A DNA stretch of 64,000 nucleotides, taken from NCBI RefSeq assembly GCF_016714275.1, contig NZ_JADJNP010000002.1:186001-250000 (forward strand), written 5' to 3'. Below the pieces are notes generated by a model that saw only the letters and a program-made list of their open reading frames with translations, was not told the DNA's origin and searched no databases. Both the position numbers and the translations under genes were made by a program. Within the stretch, counting starts at the first letter, position 1, and each line of letters opens with the position of its first letter. This DNA comes from Tessaracoccus sp. (GTDB lineage: Bacteria; Actinomycetota; Actinomycetes; Propionibacteriales; Propionibacteriaceae). This document shows positions 1-7,536 of the stretch, one piece after another.

Positions 1-555
1 ACGGCATCGCTGGCCGGCATCGAGGCGGGCGACGACGGCGGCGAGGACCGCGTGCTGTTGGCGCACGCCGTCGCGATGAGCACCGGCGGCATGCCGCTGC
101 TGTACTTGGGCGACGAGGTGGCGCAGCTGAACGACTACACGTACCTCGACCGGCCCGCGGAGGCCGGCGACAGCCGATGGGTCAACCGCCCCTTCCGCCC
201 AGAGGCTGCCTACGCGGCGCGCCACGATGAGTCGACGACGGCAGGCCGTGTCTTCACGCGCCTCCAGCGCCTGCTCCAGGTTCGGCGCGAGACTCCGGAA
301 CTGGGAGGCAACGAGCTGATCCCGTTCCGCACGCCGCACCACTCCGTACTCGCGTTCCAGCGCCCTGGCGCCGACGGCGTCGTCCTTGCGCTCGCCAACT
401 TCGGCGACCACCCTGTCCACGTCGATGCGCTGACTCTCTCCGGCTTCGCCCCCGACGCGGTGGACCTCGTCGCCGCCCAGGACCTGAGCCTCGCCAACGG
501 CGTGACCCTCGCGCCCCACGCCTTCCTCTGGCTCAGGGTCGCGCAGGCCTCCTGA
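1..555 (+). CDS. Amylosucrase-like GH13 enzyme, C-terminal part (5' end outside window)
   Basis: The frame is open from base 1 and stops at 553-555, so only the last 184 residues are visible. GH13 amylosucrases make alpha-1,4-glucan from sucrose and release fructose. The visible part contains the end of the catalytic barrel (LYLGDEVAQLND, then DSRWVNRPF, close to the Neisseria amylosucrase LYLGDE...DSRWAHRP segment), followed by a beta-sandwich C-terminal domain ending in FLWLRVA. The catalytic residues lie upstream and cannot be checked. Sucrose phosphorylase or trehalose synthase relatives share parts of this region, but the DSRW motif and the tail favour amylosucrase. Confidence 0.8.
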   Translation, partial: TASLAGIEAGDDGGEDRVLLAHAVAMSTGGMPLLYLGDEVAQLNDYTYLDRPAEAGDSRWVNRPFRPEAAYAARHDESTTAGRVFTRLQRLLQVRRETPELGGNELIPFRTPHHSVLAFQRPGADGVVLALANFGDHPVHVDALTLSGFAPDAVDLVAAQDLSLANGVTLAPHAFLWLRVAQAS

Positions 556-603
556 AGGGCCTCATCTCACACCATCGAGGTCGCCGCTGGATATGCTTCG
601 CCC

Positions 604-1044
604 ATGACCAGCCCCTCTGCGGCCTCGCCTCGCTCGGCCCGCTGGCGGGTGTCGCCCGCCGACCTGATCGACGTCTTCGTCTACGTCGTGGTATTGAACC
701 TCGTCGCGGAGTACCTGCCGATGGTGATCGCCGAGACCTTCACGCTCTCCTTGCTGACCGCCGCGTTGCTGAAGGTCGTGCTCGAGGTCGTCGTGTGGGC
801 GAAGAACCGGGTCAAGGCCCGGTTCAAGGCCGCGACGACGCGCCCTGCGAAGGTGGGAGCCGGACTGCTGCTCTGGGGCGTCCTCGTCGGCAGCAAGTTC
901 GTCGTGCTCGAGCTCGTCGCCCTGGCTTTCGGCGACAAGGTGCAATTGGGCGGCTTCTTCGCCGTCACCGGCCTGATCCTCCTCCTGCTGCTTTCCCGCG
1001 CCGGAGTCCGCAAGCTCTTGGAGCAGCCGCCACCCCGTGACTGA
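604..1044 (+). CDS. Hypothetical four-helix membrane protein
   Basis: This 146-residue protein has a polar, Ser/Ala-rich first 18 residues and then about four hydrophobic segments (roughly residues 20-38, 44-62, 84-106 and 118-134). A basic loop (WAKNRVKARFKAATTRPAK) probably faces the cytoplasm. The C-terminus is short and charged. I see no catalytic motif and do not recognise a named family. It is preceded by a 48-bp gap after the amylosucrase gene and is followed by about 250 bp without a recognisable gene. The start is the only ATG before the first helix. Function unknown. Confidence 0.65.
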   Translation: MTSPSAASPRSARWRVSPADLIDVFVYVVVLNLVAEYLPMVIAETFTLSLLTAALLKVVLEVVVWAKNRVKARFKAATTRPAKVGAGLLLWGVLVGSKFVVLELVALAFGDKVQLGGFFAVTGLILLLLLSRAGVRKLLEQPPPRD

Positions 1045-1292
1045 GGTTCCTTTGCACAGTTCCTCGCACTCGTTGTTGCGGTGAACACTCGCCGACGCCG
1101 ATCTCCGTCCAGGTTGTGTCGCCATACGGAGACACCGCGACCCTGTCGGGGTGTGGTCGACACGCATGGCATCACAACCGGTCTACGACGTGCGGTCCCG
1201 CACCCGGATGGGGACCGCGCTCACCGGACTGCGCCGGAGGATTACTTGTGGGGGCTGCTGCCGGAGAGAGACGAGGCAGTAGCTCGCGCTAC

Positions 1293-2180
1293 TCAGAACA
1301 GGACGGTGGCGAGGCGGCGCCGGGCCTTCAGGACCACGGGGTCCGTCCGGCCGATGATCTCGAACAGCTCAAGGAGCCGAACGCGGATGCGGTCGCGGTC
1401 CTCGGGGGTTGCTTCGGCGGCGAGGCCGAGGAGACGGTCGAGGGCCTCGGCGGACCGGCCGTTGATGATCTCCAGGTCGGCAGCGTCGAGTTGGGCGTCG
1501 ACGTCGTCCGGGGACTCCTCCGCCCGCGACACGATGGCCAGCGCGTCGAAGGTCATGCTCCGGGCGAGCAACGCGGCCTGGGCGCGGCCCGCGAGCGCCT
1601 CCGGATCGTTCGGGGTCTCTGCGAGCAGCACGTCGAACTCCTCGACGGCGCGGGCGAAGTCGCCCGACTCCAGCGCCGCGTCGGCCTTCTCGAAGCGCGG
1701 GTTGGCGGGCGGGGCGCCGTCGGCCGGTGCGACGCCCGTGACGGGCTGGGCGCGACCGGTCATCCCGTTAGCGACCGCCATCTGCGCGATCTGATCGAGC
1801 ACTGCGGCGATCTCCTCGCGCGACTTGGTGCCCTGGAACAGCGGGGCCATCTGTCCGCCGATCAGCGCGACGACGGTGGGCACCGCCTGCACGCCCAGCG
1901 CCTGAGCGAGCCGCGGCTCGGCGTCGACGTCAACGCGGCCCAGTAGAAACCGGCCCGCACCTGCGTTGATGATCTCCGTCAGCGCATCGGAGACAGCCTG
2001 ACCCGCGGGGTCACGCGGCGAGTAGAACTCGACGATCACCGGATGCTGCACGGACCTCTGCGCCACCTCCTGGAAGTCCGCCTCCGTCAGCGTGGTCACG
2101 TACCCGCCGCCGGCCGGAGCACCCTGGGCGAGGGAGGAGAGGTCGACCGCACCGGGGCGGCTGAAGTTCGCGTCAGTCAT
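1293..2180 (-). CDS. Thioredoxin-fold/TPR protein, YbbN (CnoX)-like co-chaperone
   Basis: The protein is 295 residues long. An N-terminal thioredoxin fold (about residues 30-135; VIVEFYSPRDPAGQAV...VDVDAEPRLAQALGVQAVPTVVAL) keeps the cis-Pro region (AVPT). A helical TPR-like domain follows (ADAALESGDFARAVEEFDVLLAETPNDPEAL). This is the architecture of E. coli YbbN/CnoX, a redox-linked holdase that cooperates with GroEL. The usual CxxC or SxxC active site is replaced by SPRDP with no cysteine at all, so disulfide chemistry is not expected. I chose the ATG at 2180 (MTDANFSRPG); extending upstream would add a non-conserved, low-complexity leader overlapping the pgm control region. It is divergent from pgm. 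Confidence 0.85.
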   Translation of the reverse strand: MTDANFSRPGAVDLSSLAQGAPAGGGYVTTLTEADFQEVAQRSVQHPVIVEFYSPRDPAGQAVSDALTEIINAGAGRFLLGRVDVDAEPRLAQALGVQAVPTVVALIGGQMAPLFQGTKSREEIAAVLDQIAQMAVANGMTGRAQPVTGVAPADGAPPANPRFEKADAALESGDFARAVEEFDVLLAETPNDPEALAGRAQAALLARSMTFDALAIVSRAEESPDDVDAQLDAADLEIINGRSAEALDRLLGLAAEATPEDRDRIRVRLLELFEIIGRTDPVVLKARRRLATVLF

Positions 2181-2248
2181 GGGCTCTATCTTGGCGGGCC
2201 CGAGCAACCCCTTCAACCGGAACACTCCCCACAAGCGACGACCAGTTC

Positions 2249-2254
2249 TAGGAT
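2249..2254 (+). promoter_or_regulatory. Putative -10 box of a leaderless pgm transcript
   Basis: TAGGAT matches the actinobacterial TANNNT -10 pattern and lies 7 nt before the pgm ATG at 2262. Transcription would therefore begin at or next to the start codon. This supports 2262 over the in-frame ATG at 2253, which overlaps the box. No clear -35 element is seen. Confidence 0.5.
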
Positions 2255-2261
2255 GTCGCCC

Positions 2262-3884
2262 ATGGCACACGAGCGCGCCGGGCTTCCGGCTCTAGAATCC
2301 GATCTGATCAACGTCGACGAGGTCATCGCCGCCTACTACGACCTGGTGCCCGACGCCGGCAACCCGGACCAGCGGGTCGTCTTCGGCACCTCCGGGCACC
2401 GCGGCTCCTCGCTCGACACGGCCTTCAACGAGGCCCATATCGCCGCGACGACGCAGGCGATCGTCGAGTACCGCGCCTCCCAGGGCACCACCGGGCCGCT
2501 GTTCATCGGCAAGGACACGCACGCGCTCTCGCTGCCTGCGTGGAAGACGGCCATCGAGGTGCTGCACGCCAACGGCGTCGAGGTGCTGGCCGAGCGCGAC
2601 GACGAGTACACGCCGACGCCCGCGGTCTCCCGCGCCATCATCCGGCACAACCTGGGCGACGGCCCGCGCGCCGACGGCATCGTCGTCACGCCGTCGCACA
2701 ACCCTCCGCGGGACGGCGGCTTCAAGTACAACCCCCCGAACGGCGGCCCCGCCGACACTGACGCCACCTCGGTCATCGCAGCCCGGGCAAACGAGCTGCT
2801 GCCCGGCTACCGCAGCATCAAGCGGTCGCCGTACGAGTCGATCGCCGGCGAGGTCACCCGCTACGACTATCGCACCCCGTACTGCGACGAGCTTTCTCTC
2901 GTGCTGAACCTGGATGCCATCCGCGGCGCGGGCCTCACCCACGGCGCCGACCCGATGGGCGGCGCGGCCGTCCAGTACTGGGAGTTGCTGGCTGAGCGTG
3001 GCCTCGGCATCGAGGTCGTGAACCCCACCGTCGATCCCACGTGGCGCTTCATGACGCTGGACACCGACGGCAAGATCCGCATGGACTGTTCCTCGCCCAA
3101 CGCGATGGCCTCGCTGGTCAACCAGCGTGACCGGTACTCGGTCGCCACGGGCAACGACGCCGACTCCGACCGCCATGGCATCGTCACCCCGGACGCGGGC
3201 CTGATGAACCCCAACGCCTACCTCGCGGTGGCGATCAACTATCTGTTCGCGAACCGGCCCGGCTGGGCCGCTGACGCGGGCGTCGGCAAGACGCTGGTGT
3301 CCAGCTCGCTCATCGACAAGGTGGCGGCAAAGGTCGGCCGTCGGCTCGTCGAGGTCCCGGTGGGCTTCAAGTGGTTCGTGCCGGGCCTGACCGACGGCTC
3401 GATCGGCTTCGGCGGCGAGGAGTCGGCAGGAGCGTCGTTCCTGACGCTCGACGGTAAGACGTGGACCACCGACAAGGACGGCATCCTGCTCGCCCTGCTC
3501 GCCTCGGAGATCATCGCGGTCACGGGCAAGACCCCGAGCCAGCACTACGCGGAACTGGAGGCCGAGTTCGGCAGGTCGTACTACGCGCGCGTGGACGCTG
3601 ACGCCAACCGCGAGCAGAAGGCGCGGCTGTCCAAGCTCAGCTCCGATGACGTGACCGTCACCGAGCTGGCAGGCGAACCGATCACCGCGGTCCTCTCGCA
3701 TGCGCCCGGCAATGGCGCGGCCATCGGCGGCATCAAGGTGACGACGGACAGCGCCTGGTTCGCCGCGCGCCCGTCCGGCACGGAGGACAAGTACAAGATC
3801 TACGCCGAGTCGCTGAAGGGAGCCGACCACCTGGCCGAGGTGCAGGTCGCGGCCAAGTCCCTCGTGGACGCCGCCCTCGCCTGA
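2262..3884 (+). CDS. pgm: Phosphoglucomutase (alpha-D-glucose-phosphate specific)
   Basis: This cytoplasmic enzyme interconverts glucose 1-phosphate and glucose 6-phosphate, linking glycogen and sugar-nucleotide metabolism to glycolysis. The 540-residue length is close to E. coli Pgm. Visible motifs are FGTSGHRG near residue 41, the phosphoserine loop TPSHNPP (Ser145), the metal-binding loop DADSDRHG, the sugar-binding GGEESAG and the phosphate-binding RPSGTEDKYK near the C-terminus. All expected catalytic elements are intact. It is divergently transcribed from the YbbN-like gene, with 81 bp between the starts. A very stable inverted repeat follows the stop codon. Confidence 0.95.
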   Translation: MAHERAGLPALESDLINVDEVIAAYYDLVPDAGNPDQRVVFGTSGHRGSSLDTAFNEAHIAATTQAIVEYRASQGTTGPLFIGKDTHALSLPAWKTAIEVLHANGVEVLAERDDEYTPTPAVSRAIIRHNLGDGPRADGIVVTPSHNPPRDGGFKYNPPNGGPADTDATSVIAARANELLPGYRSIKRSPYESIAGEVTRYDYRTPYCDELSLVLNLDAIRGAGLTHGADPMGGAAVQYWELLAERGLGIEVVNPTVDPTWRFMTLDTDGKIRMDCSSPNAMASLVNQRDRYSVATGNDADSDRHGIVTPDAGLMNPNAYLAVAINYLFANRPGWAADAGVGKTLVSSSLIDKVAAKVGRRLVEVPVGFKWFVPGLTDGSIGFGGEESAGASFLTLDGKTWTTDKDGILLALLASEIIAVTGKTPSQHYAELEAEFGRSYYARVDADANREQKARLSKLSSDDVTVTELAGEPITAVLSHAPGNGAAIGGIKVTTDSAWFAARPSGTEDKYKIYAESLKGADHLAEVQVAAKSLVDAALA

Positions 3885-3905
3885 TCCCCGCACCTCGCGG
3901 ACACT

Positions 3906-3964
3906 CATCTGCGCAGGTTGCCTCAGCCGTGCAATACGTACAGCTGAGGCAACCTGCGCAGATG
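3906..3964. repeat. Long perfect inverted repeat (22-bp arms) downstream of pgm
   Basis: Arms 3906-3927 and 3943-3964 are exact reverse complements around a 15-nt loop. After one mismatch, four more pairs (3901-3904 with 3966-3969) extend the stem. There is no T-run on either side, so it is not a textbook intrinsic terminator. It could still block transcription between pgm and the DUF2975 operon, or be a palindromic interspersed repeat. Confidence 0.85.
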
Positions 3965-3990
3965 TGTGTTCGCACTCTTCCCGGAACCCC

Positions 3991-4035
3991 TTGACGAAAC
4001 TTATCGATTCTCGTTAACATAACGACAATCGATAA
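3991..4035 (+). promoter_or_regulatory. Promoter and 35-bp palindromic operator of the DUF2975/XRE operon
   Basis: A -35 element TTGACG (3991-3996) is followed after 18 nt by TAACAT (4015-4020). A palindrome centred on 4018 covers the spacer and -10 box: TTATCGATT (4001-4009) pairs with AATCGATAA (4027-4035), and TCGTTA (4011-4016) pairs with TAACGA (4020-4025). Only the C/C at 4010/4026 breaks the symmetry. A protein bound here would cover the promoter. The XRE regulator encoded second in the operon is the obvious candidate (inference). Confidence 0.75.
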
Positions 4036-4049
4036 CCTAAGGAGGGGGC

Positions 4050-4847
4050 ATGACCGCCGGTGGACTCACAAGCGTCGTGATCGTCATCATCCTGCTGCTT
4101 GCGGCAGCTGTCGTCATGGTGCTGCTGGCGCGGCTCGGCCGAGGCGACATCGACCTCGCTCGACTGGCCTCGTTCGTCGCGATTCTGACCCTCGTCGGCT
4201 CGGGCATCTTCGCCGTCGCCTCCTGTTGGTCGCTGCTCTTCTCGCCAGAGGTCAGTGTCTCTGTGCCGATCGACAATCCCCCGGCCCGGTTCCCGAAGGG
4301 AACCATCGATCCCACGACGGTGGCCACCGTCGTGGCGGGCGGTGCGGACCGCGCGTTCCTCACGATCTCCGGCCTGACCCTCCCCACAAGGCTTCTTCTG
4401 CTCTCCAGTACGCTCGCCAGCTCGGTGATGATCGGCGCCGTCGCGCTCGTGGGCCTGCGCGCGGCACGCGCCTTGCGCGACGGCGACATCTTCGCGTTCG
4501 CCCCGCGGGCCATCATGACCACTGCAGTGATCGTCATCGTGGGGGGCTTCGCCTGGACCGTCCTGGGCGACATCGGCGCCTGGAAGGCGGGGGTCGAGGC
4601 GCTCCAGGTCACGAGCTTCGGCGCAGAAGGCGCCCTCGCCGAGGCCATGGACGACCCCAGCTACGACCCCGTCTTCTTCCTCGCCGAGCGTGGCTGGCTG
4701 GCGCCGGCACACCTCTCCGTCACCTTCCCGCTGTGGCCGTTGAGCATCGGGCTGGGCCTCGCGCTGGTCGCGACCGCGTTCCGCGCCGGCCAGAGCCTGC
4801 GCAAGAACGTCACCGAGCTCAAGGCCGACGTCGACGGGCTCATCTGA
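4050..4847 (+). CDS. DUF2975-type integral membrane protein
   Basis: The protein has 265 residues with an N-terminal helix (about 5-27) and further hydrophobic segments near 38-60, 108-135, 150-172 and 222-243. A large hydrophilic loop lies between the first pair and the rest. Its composition and its partnership with a tiny XRE regulator match DUF2975 proteins, whose role is unknown. The start is supported by a near-perfect Shine-Dalgarno run (AAGGAGGGGG) 1 nt before the ATG's CA context. The stop overlaps the start of the regulator gene by one base (TGATG). The strong palindromic operator upstream suggests tight repression. Confidence 0.8.
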   Translation: MTAGGLTSVVIVIILLLAAAVVMVLLARLGRGDIDLARLASFVAILTLVGSGIFAVASCWSLLFSPEVSVSVPIDNPPARFPKGTIDPTTVATVVAGGADRAFLTISGLTLPTRLLLLSSTLASSVMIGAVALVGLRAARALRDGDIFAFAPRAIMTTAVIVIVGGFAWTVLGDIGAWKAGVEALQVTSFGAEGALAEAMDDPSYDPVFFLAERGWLAPAHLSVTFPLWPLSIGLGLALVATAFRAGQSLRKNVTELKADVDGLI

Positions 4848-5071
4848 TGCCCCCAGAGGACGATGGCCGGATCCGCTGCCGCCTCACCGAACTCCTGGCC
4901 GACCGGAACATGACGCTGACCGAACTGGCGGCGCGAGTGGACATCAGCCTGGTGAACCTGTCGGTGTTGAAGAACAACCGCGCCCGCGCGATCCGCTTCT
5001 CGACGCTGACCGCGATCTGCGACGCGCTCGCCTGCGAGGTCGGCGAGCTGCTCGTCGTCGCTCCCGACTAG
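4847..5071 (+). CDS. Small XRE/Cro-type helix-turn-helix regulator
   Basis: This is a 74-residue protein made up almost wholly of one Cro/C1-type helix-turn-helix domain (RLTELLADRNMTLTELAARVDISLVNLSVLKNNRARAIRFSTLTAICDALACEVGELLV). Regulators of this YozG-like size are routinely paired with DUF2975 membrane proteins. The ATG overlaps the upstream stop by one base, so translation is coupled. Autoregulation through the palindrome at 4001-4035 is likely but not shown. The gene begins inside a longer open frame, and only the part from 4847 is protein-like. Confidence 0.85.
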   Translation: MPPEDDGRIRCRLTELLADRNMTLTELAARVDISLVNLSVLKNNRARAIRFSTLTAICDALACEVGELLVVAPD

Positions 5072-5079
5072 CCGTGTGG

Positions 5080-5640
5080 CTACGTGCCGTCGGGGTCGAC
5101 CGGCTCCTCGCCGGTCCAACGGCCGACGTCCATCGTCTGCCGCAGGCCCGTCAGCTGGATGACGCGCTGAATGGTCAGGTCGCGGCGTTCCGGGTCGCCG
5201 ACGAACCGGATGGCACGGAGTCCCTGATCCTGGGCGGCGGTCTCGAAGACGAAGTGCCCATAGCCGAGGAAGTGGCCGATCAGCGAGCGCGACATCGAGA
5301 TGTCGAGGATCCGGCTCATCGGCATCGTCGCCAGGTGCGTGTTGAACACCCCATGCACCCGGAACACGCGCATGTTGGTGATCACGAACCGGTCCATGTG
5401 GACGACGTGAACCTTCCACATGCCGACGGCGAGGGCTGCCAGCCCGAGCAGGAGCGGGATCCAGAAGTACCCGCGCGCCCAGATCATGGCGAGAAACAGC
5501 GGGATGCTGAGGGCCATGACGACGTACCAGCCGACGGACGCGGCCCAATGCTTGCGCACCTCGTCGATGACGACCTCACCCTCGACGGTGAGCAGATGCG
5601 CGTCGACGTTGGGGTCGAGAAAGCGCCCGACGACGCTCAT
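5080..5640 (-). CDS. PH-domain (bPH2/YdbT-type) membrane protein
   Basis: The protein has 186 residues. Two adjacent transmembrane helices (about residues 34-70, WYVVMALSIPLFLAMIW and FWIPLLLGLAALAVGMW) precede a bacterial pleckstrin-homology domain (RFVITNMRVFRVHGVFNTHLATMPMSRILDISMSRSLIGHFLGYGHFVFETAAQDQGLRAIRFVGDPERRDLTIQRV). This layout is typical of YdbS/YdbT-like envelope proteins of unknown role. It lies 2 nt after a tiny membrane-protein gene on the same strand, so the two probably form an operon. Confidence 0.85.
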   Translation of the reverse strand: MSVVGRFLDPNVDAHLLTVEGEVVIDEVRKHWAASVGWYVVMALSIPLFLAMIWARGYFWIPLLLGLAALAVGMWKVHVVHMDRFVITNMRVFRVHGVFNTHLATMPMSRILDISMSRSLIGHFLGYGHFVFETAAQDQGLRAIRFVGDPERRDLTIQRVIQLTGLRQTMDVGRWTGEEPVDPDGT

Positions 5641-5642
5641 GG

Positions 5643-5798
5643 CTATCCCGCGAGCGAGCTGAAGAAACGGCCGATCGACTCGAACGCGCCGAAGAACGAG
5701 CGCACGGCCTCGGCGGCGGCCTCGGGCCGCGTGAAGAGGTAGAAAAGAACGAATGCGGCGACGAGCACCAGCAGGATCTTCTTGATCCAGTTGACCAC
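5643..5798 (-). CDS. Small single-pass membrane protein (51 aa)
   Basis: The GTG start at 5798 is preceded by a good Shine-Dalgarno sequence (GAGGAGG). The 51-residue product has one N-terminal transmembrane helix (residues 4-22, WIKKILLVLVAAFVLFYLF) and a short amphipathic tail (AVRSFFGAFESIGRFFSSLAG). The stop is 2 nt upstream of the PH-domain gene start, which suggests translational coupling and a shared membrane role. Longer upstream extensions run across the control region of the divergent epimerase gene and look non-coding. No named family recognised. Confidence 0.7.
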   Translation of the reverse strand: MVNWIKKILLVLVAAFVLFYLFTRPEAAAEAVRSFFGAFESIGRFFSSLAG

Positions 5799-5889
5799 GG
5801 GCGCCCTCCTCGCGTTAGTCCCGAGGTAACAGTCTGCACGAGTCGACCCCGCCCGCTTCCACGACTCGCCGGTATGCCAAGCTTGGCGC

Positions 5890-6339
5890 ATGGAGAATTC
5901 TGATCTGTTCATCTGCATCGATCACGTCGGCCTCGCCGTCCCGGACCTCGACGAGGCCATCAAGTTCCACTCGGAGGTCTTCGGCTGGCGCGAGCTTCAC
6001 CGCGAGGTCAACGAGGAGCAGGGCGTCGCCGAGGCGATGATCGGCACGGGCGAGCAGGGCGAGGAGAACGCCAAGATCCAGCTGCTTGCCCCGCTGAACG
6101 AGAACTCGACCATCGCCAAGTTCATCGACCGCAACGGCCCCGGCATGCAGCAGCTCGCCTACCGCGTCGCCGACCTCGACCACGTGAGCGCCGTCCTCAA
6201 GGAGCGCGGCATGCGCCTGCTCTTCCCGGAGGCCAAGCGCGGCACCGCCGGCTCACGCATCAACTTCGTGCACCCGAAGGACGCCCGCGGCGTCCTCCTC
6301 GAGCTGGTTGAGCTGCCCAAGGAACCGACGGAGCACTGA
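5890..6339 (+). CDS. mce: Methylmalonyl-CoA epimerase
   Basis: This 149-residue VOC-fold enzyme interconverts (R)- and (S)-methylmalonyl-CoA. It works with the B12-dependent mutase in the propionate/succinate (Wood-Werkman) pathway typical of propionibacteria. Metal-ligand regions are visible at IDHVGLAVPD (His12), AKIQLLAP, the second-repeat GMQQLAYRVADLD and the closing glutamate region LLELVEL. A 12-bp palindrome (5876-5887) sits 2 nt before the ATG and could affect initiation. No mutase genes are in the window. The family call is firm. Confidence 0.93.
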   Translation: MENSDLFICIDHVGLAVPDLDEAIKFHSEVFGWRELHREVNEEQGVAEAMIGTGEQGEENAKIQLLAPLNENSTIAKFIDRNGPGMQQLAYRVADLDHVSAVLKERGMRLLFPEAKRGTAGSRINFVHPKDARGVLLELVELPKEPTEH

Positions 6340-6358
6340 GCGCCGGAGGGCTCTCGCA

Positions 6359-6416
6359 CGGGGCGGGGCGGCTCGGCCGTCCCGCCCCGGCCTGTCCCGG
6401 CGATTTTGTCGGGACA
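6359..6416 (+). terminator. Two tandem hairpins downstream of mce
   Basis: CGGGGCGGG (6359-6367) pairs with CCCGCCCCG (6381-6389). Immediately afterwards TGTCCCG (6393-6399) pairs with CGGGACA (6410-6416). The first is a very stable G+C stem without a U-tract. The pair probably terminates mce transcription, or insulates the next gene. Confidence 0.55.
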
Positions 6417-6459
6417 CACCACTAGTCTCGACTCCGTAATCACCACGTAAGGAGTTCTG

Positions 6460-7536
6460 GTGAGCGATACACCTCGCGACTTGGATACCGAAGAGACCGG
6501 CCTCAACCTCTTCGATGAGCGCGCGTCGGCCGCGGGCAGCTTCCCGCACGCCATGCTCGGCTACGACAAGACCACGGTCGACAGCTATGTGCGCGAGGTC
6601 GAGTCGAGGGCGAGCCAGCTGCGGGCGGACCTGCGGGAGGCGCGCCACCAGACCGAGATGATCCGCGTCCAGCTGGGAACGACGGACTTCACCCGGCTCG
6701 GGGCGCACACGACGGCGCTCCTGCGGTCCGCGGAGGCCCAGGCAGCGGACATCGTCTCGCGCGCCACGCGTGAGGGCGAGCGCATCAAGATCGAGGCCCG
6801 GCGGACCAGCGCGGAGCTCCGGGACGCCGCCCAACAGGAGGCCGACGACATCCGCCTCACCGGGCTCTCCGGGCTCCGGCAGCTGCGCCAGGAGCAGGCC
6901 GAGGCGGGCAAGGAGGCGCTCGCGGCGGCGCGCCGGGATGCGGACCTCTTCCTCAGCGAGGCGCGACAGCGAGCGAAGGCCTCCGACGACGCAGCGGCCG
7001 CGCGGGCGCTCGCGCTTGCGGAGTCCTCGGCGATCGATGCGGCCAGGGTCGGCCAGGAGGCCGCCAGGCGCGCGGCCCAGGTCGAGGCCGAGGCCGCAGC
7101 CGTCGCCGAGGAGACGCTCGCCCGGGTCGCGGCGCAGGCGAGGGATGCCGAGGAGAAGATCACCCAGCGTCTTGCCGATGCGGAGGCCGCCGCCGACGCC
7201 GCGGCTGCCCGCGCCGCCGCGGCGCAGGACGAGGCCGAGAAGGCGAGGACGGACGCCGTCGCCGAGGCGGAGGGCATCCGGCTGGCCGCCAACCGGGAGT
7301 CCGAGGAGAAGCTGGCCGTCGCCCGGCGCCGCGCCGTCGAGGTGATCGAGGAACTCGAGGAGAAACTGGCCTGGCGCAAGGAGGAACTCGAGCGCGAAAT
7401 CGCGGACCTTGAGGCGAAGCGCCTGCAGTCGCTCGCGGCCTTGGGCAATCTGCGCGCGCTGGCGGAGGAATCGGAGGCACGGTTCGCCGCAGACGAGCCG
7501 ACGACCGTCATTCCGCAGGTGAAGCCACGCCCGTGA
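6460..7536 (+). CDS. DivIVA-like coiled-coil protein
   Basis: The GTG start at 6460 follows TAAGGAG at good spacing. The 358-residue product opens with a disordered acidic leader, then a DivIVA-like motif (LGYDKTTVDSYVREVESRASQLRADLREA, residues 33-62). From there an almost uninterrupted Ala/Glu/Arg-rich coiled coil runs to about residue 340. Such proteins scaffold polar growth, division or cytoskeleton-like assemblies in actinobacteria. There is no enzymatic domain. The stop overlaps the next gene's GTG by 4 nt, indicating coupling to the membrane transporter. The exact partner is unknown. Confidence 0.75.
   Translation: MSDTPRDLDTEETGLNLFDERASAAGSFPHAMLGYDKTTVDSYVREVESRASQLRADLREARHQTEMIRVQLGTTDFTRLGAHTTALLRSAEAQAADIVSRATREGERIKIEARRTSAELRDAAQQEADDIRLTGLSGLRQLRQEQAEAGKEALAAARRDADLFLSEARQRAKASDDAAAARALALAESSAIDAARVGQEAARRAAQVEAEAAAVAEETLARVAAQARDAEEKITQRLADAEAAADAAAARAAAAQDEAEKARTDAVAEAEGIRLAANRESEEKLAVARRRAVEVIEELEEKLAWRKEELEREIADLEAKRLQSLAALGNLRALAEESEARFAADEPTTVIPQVKPRP

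Noticed and set aside
1045..1292. Possible gene or riboswitch in the gap after the four-helix membrane protein
   Set aside because: Only short imperfect hairpins are visible (for example around 1112-1131). No conserved riboswitch core and no protein-like frame.
2292..3908. A long open frame antisense to pgm (over 500 codons)
   Set aside because: It mirrors the codon bias of pgm on the other strand, has Arg/Gly/Val-rich low-complexity translation and no family motif. High-GC genes routinely produce such shadows.
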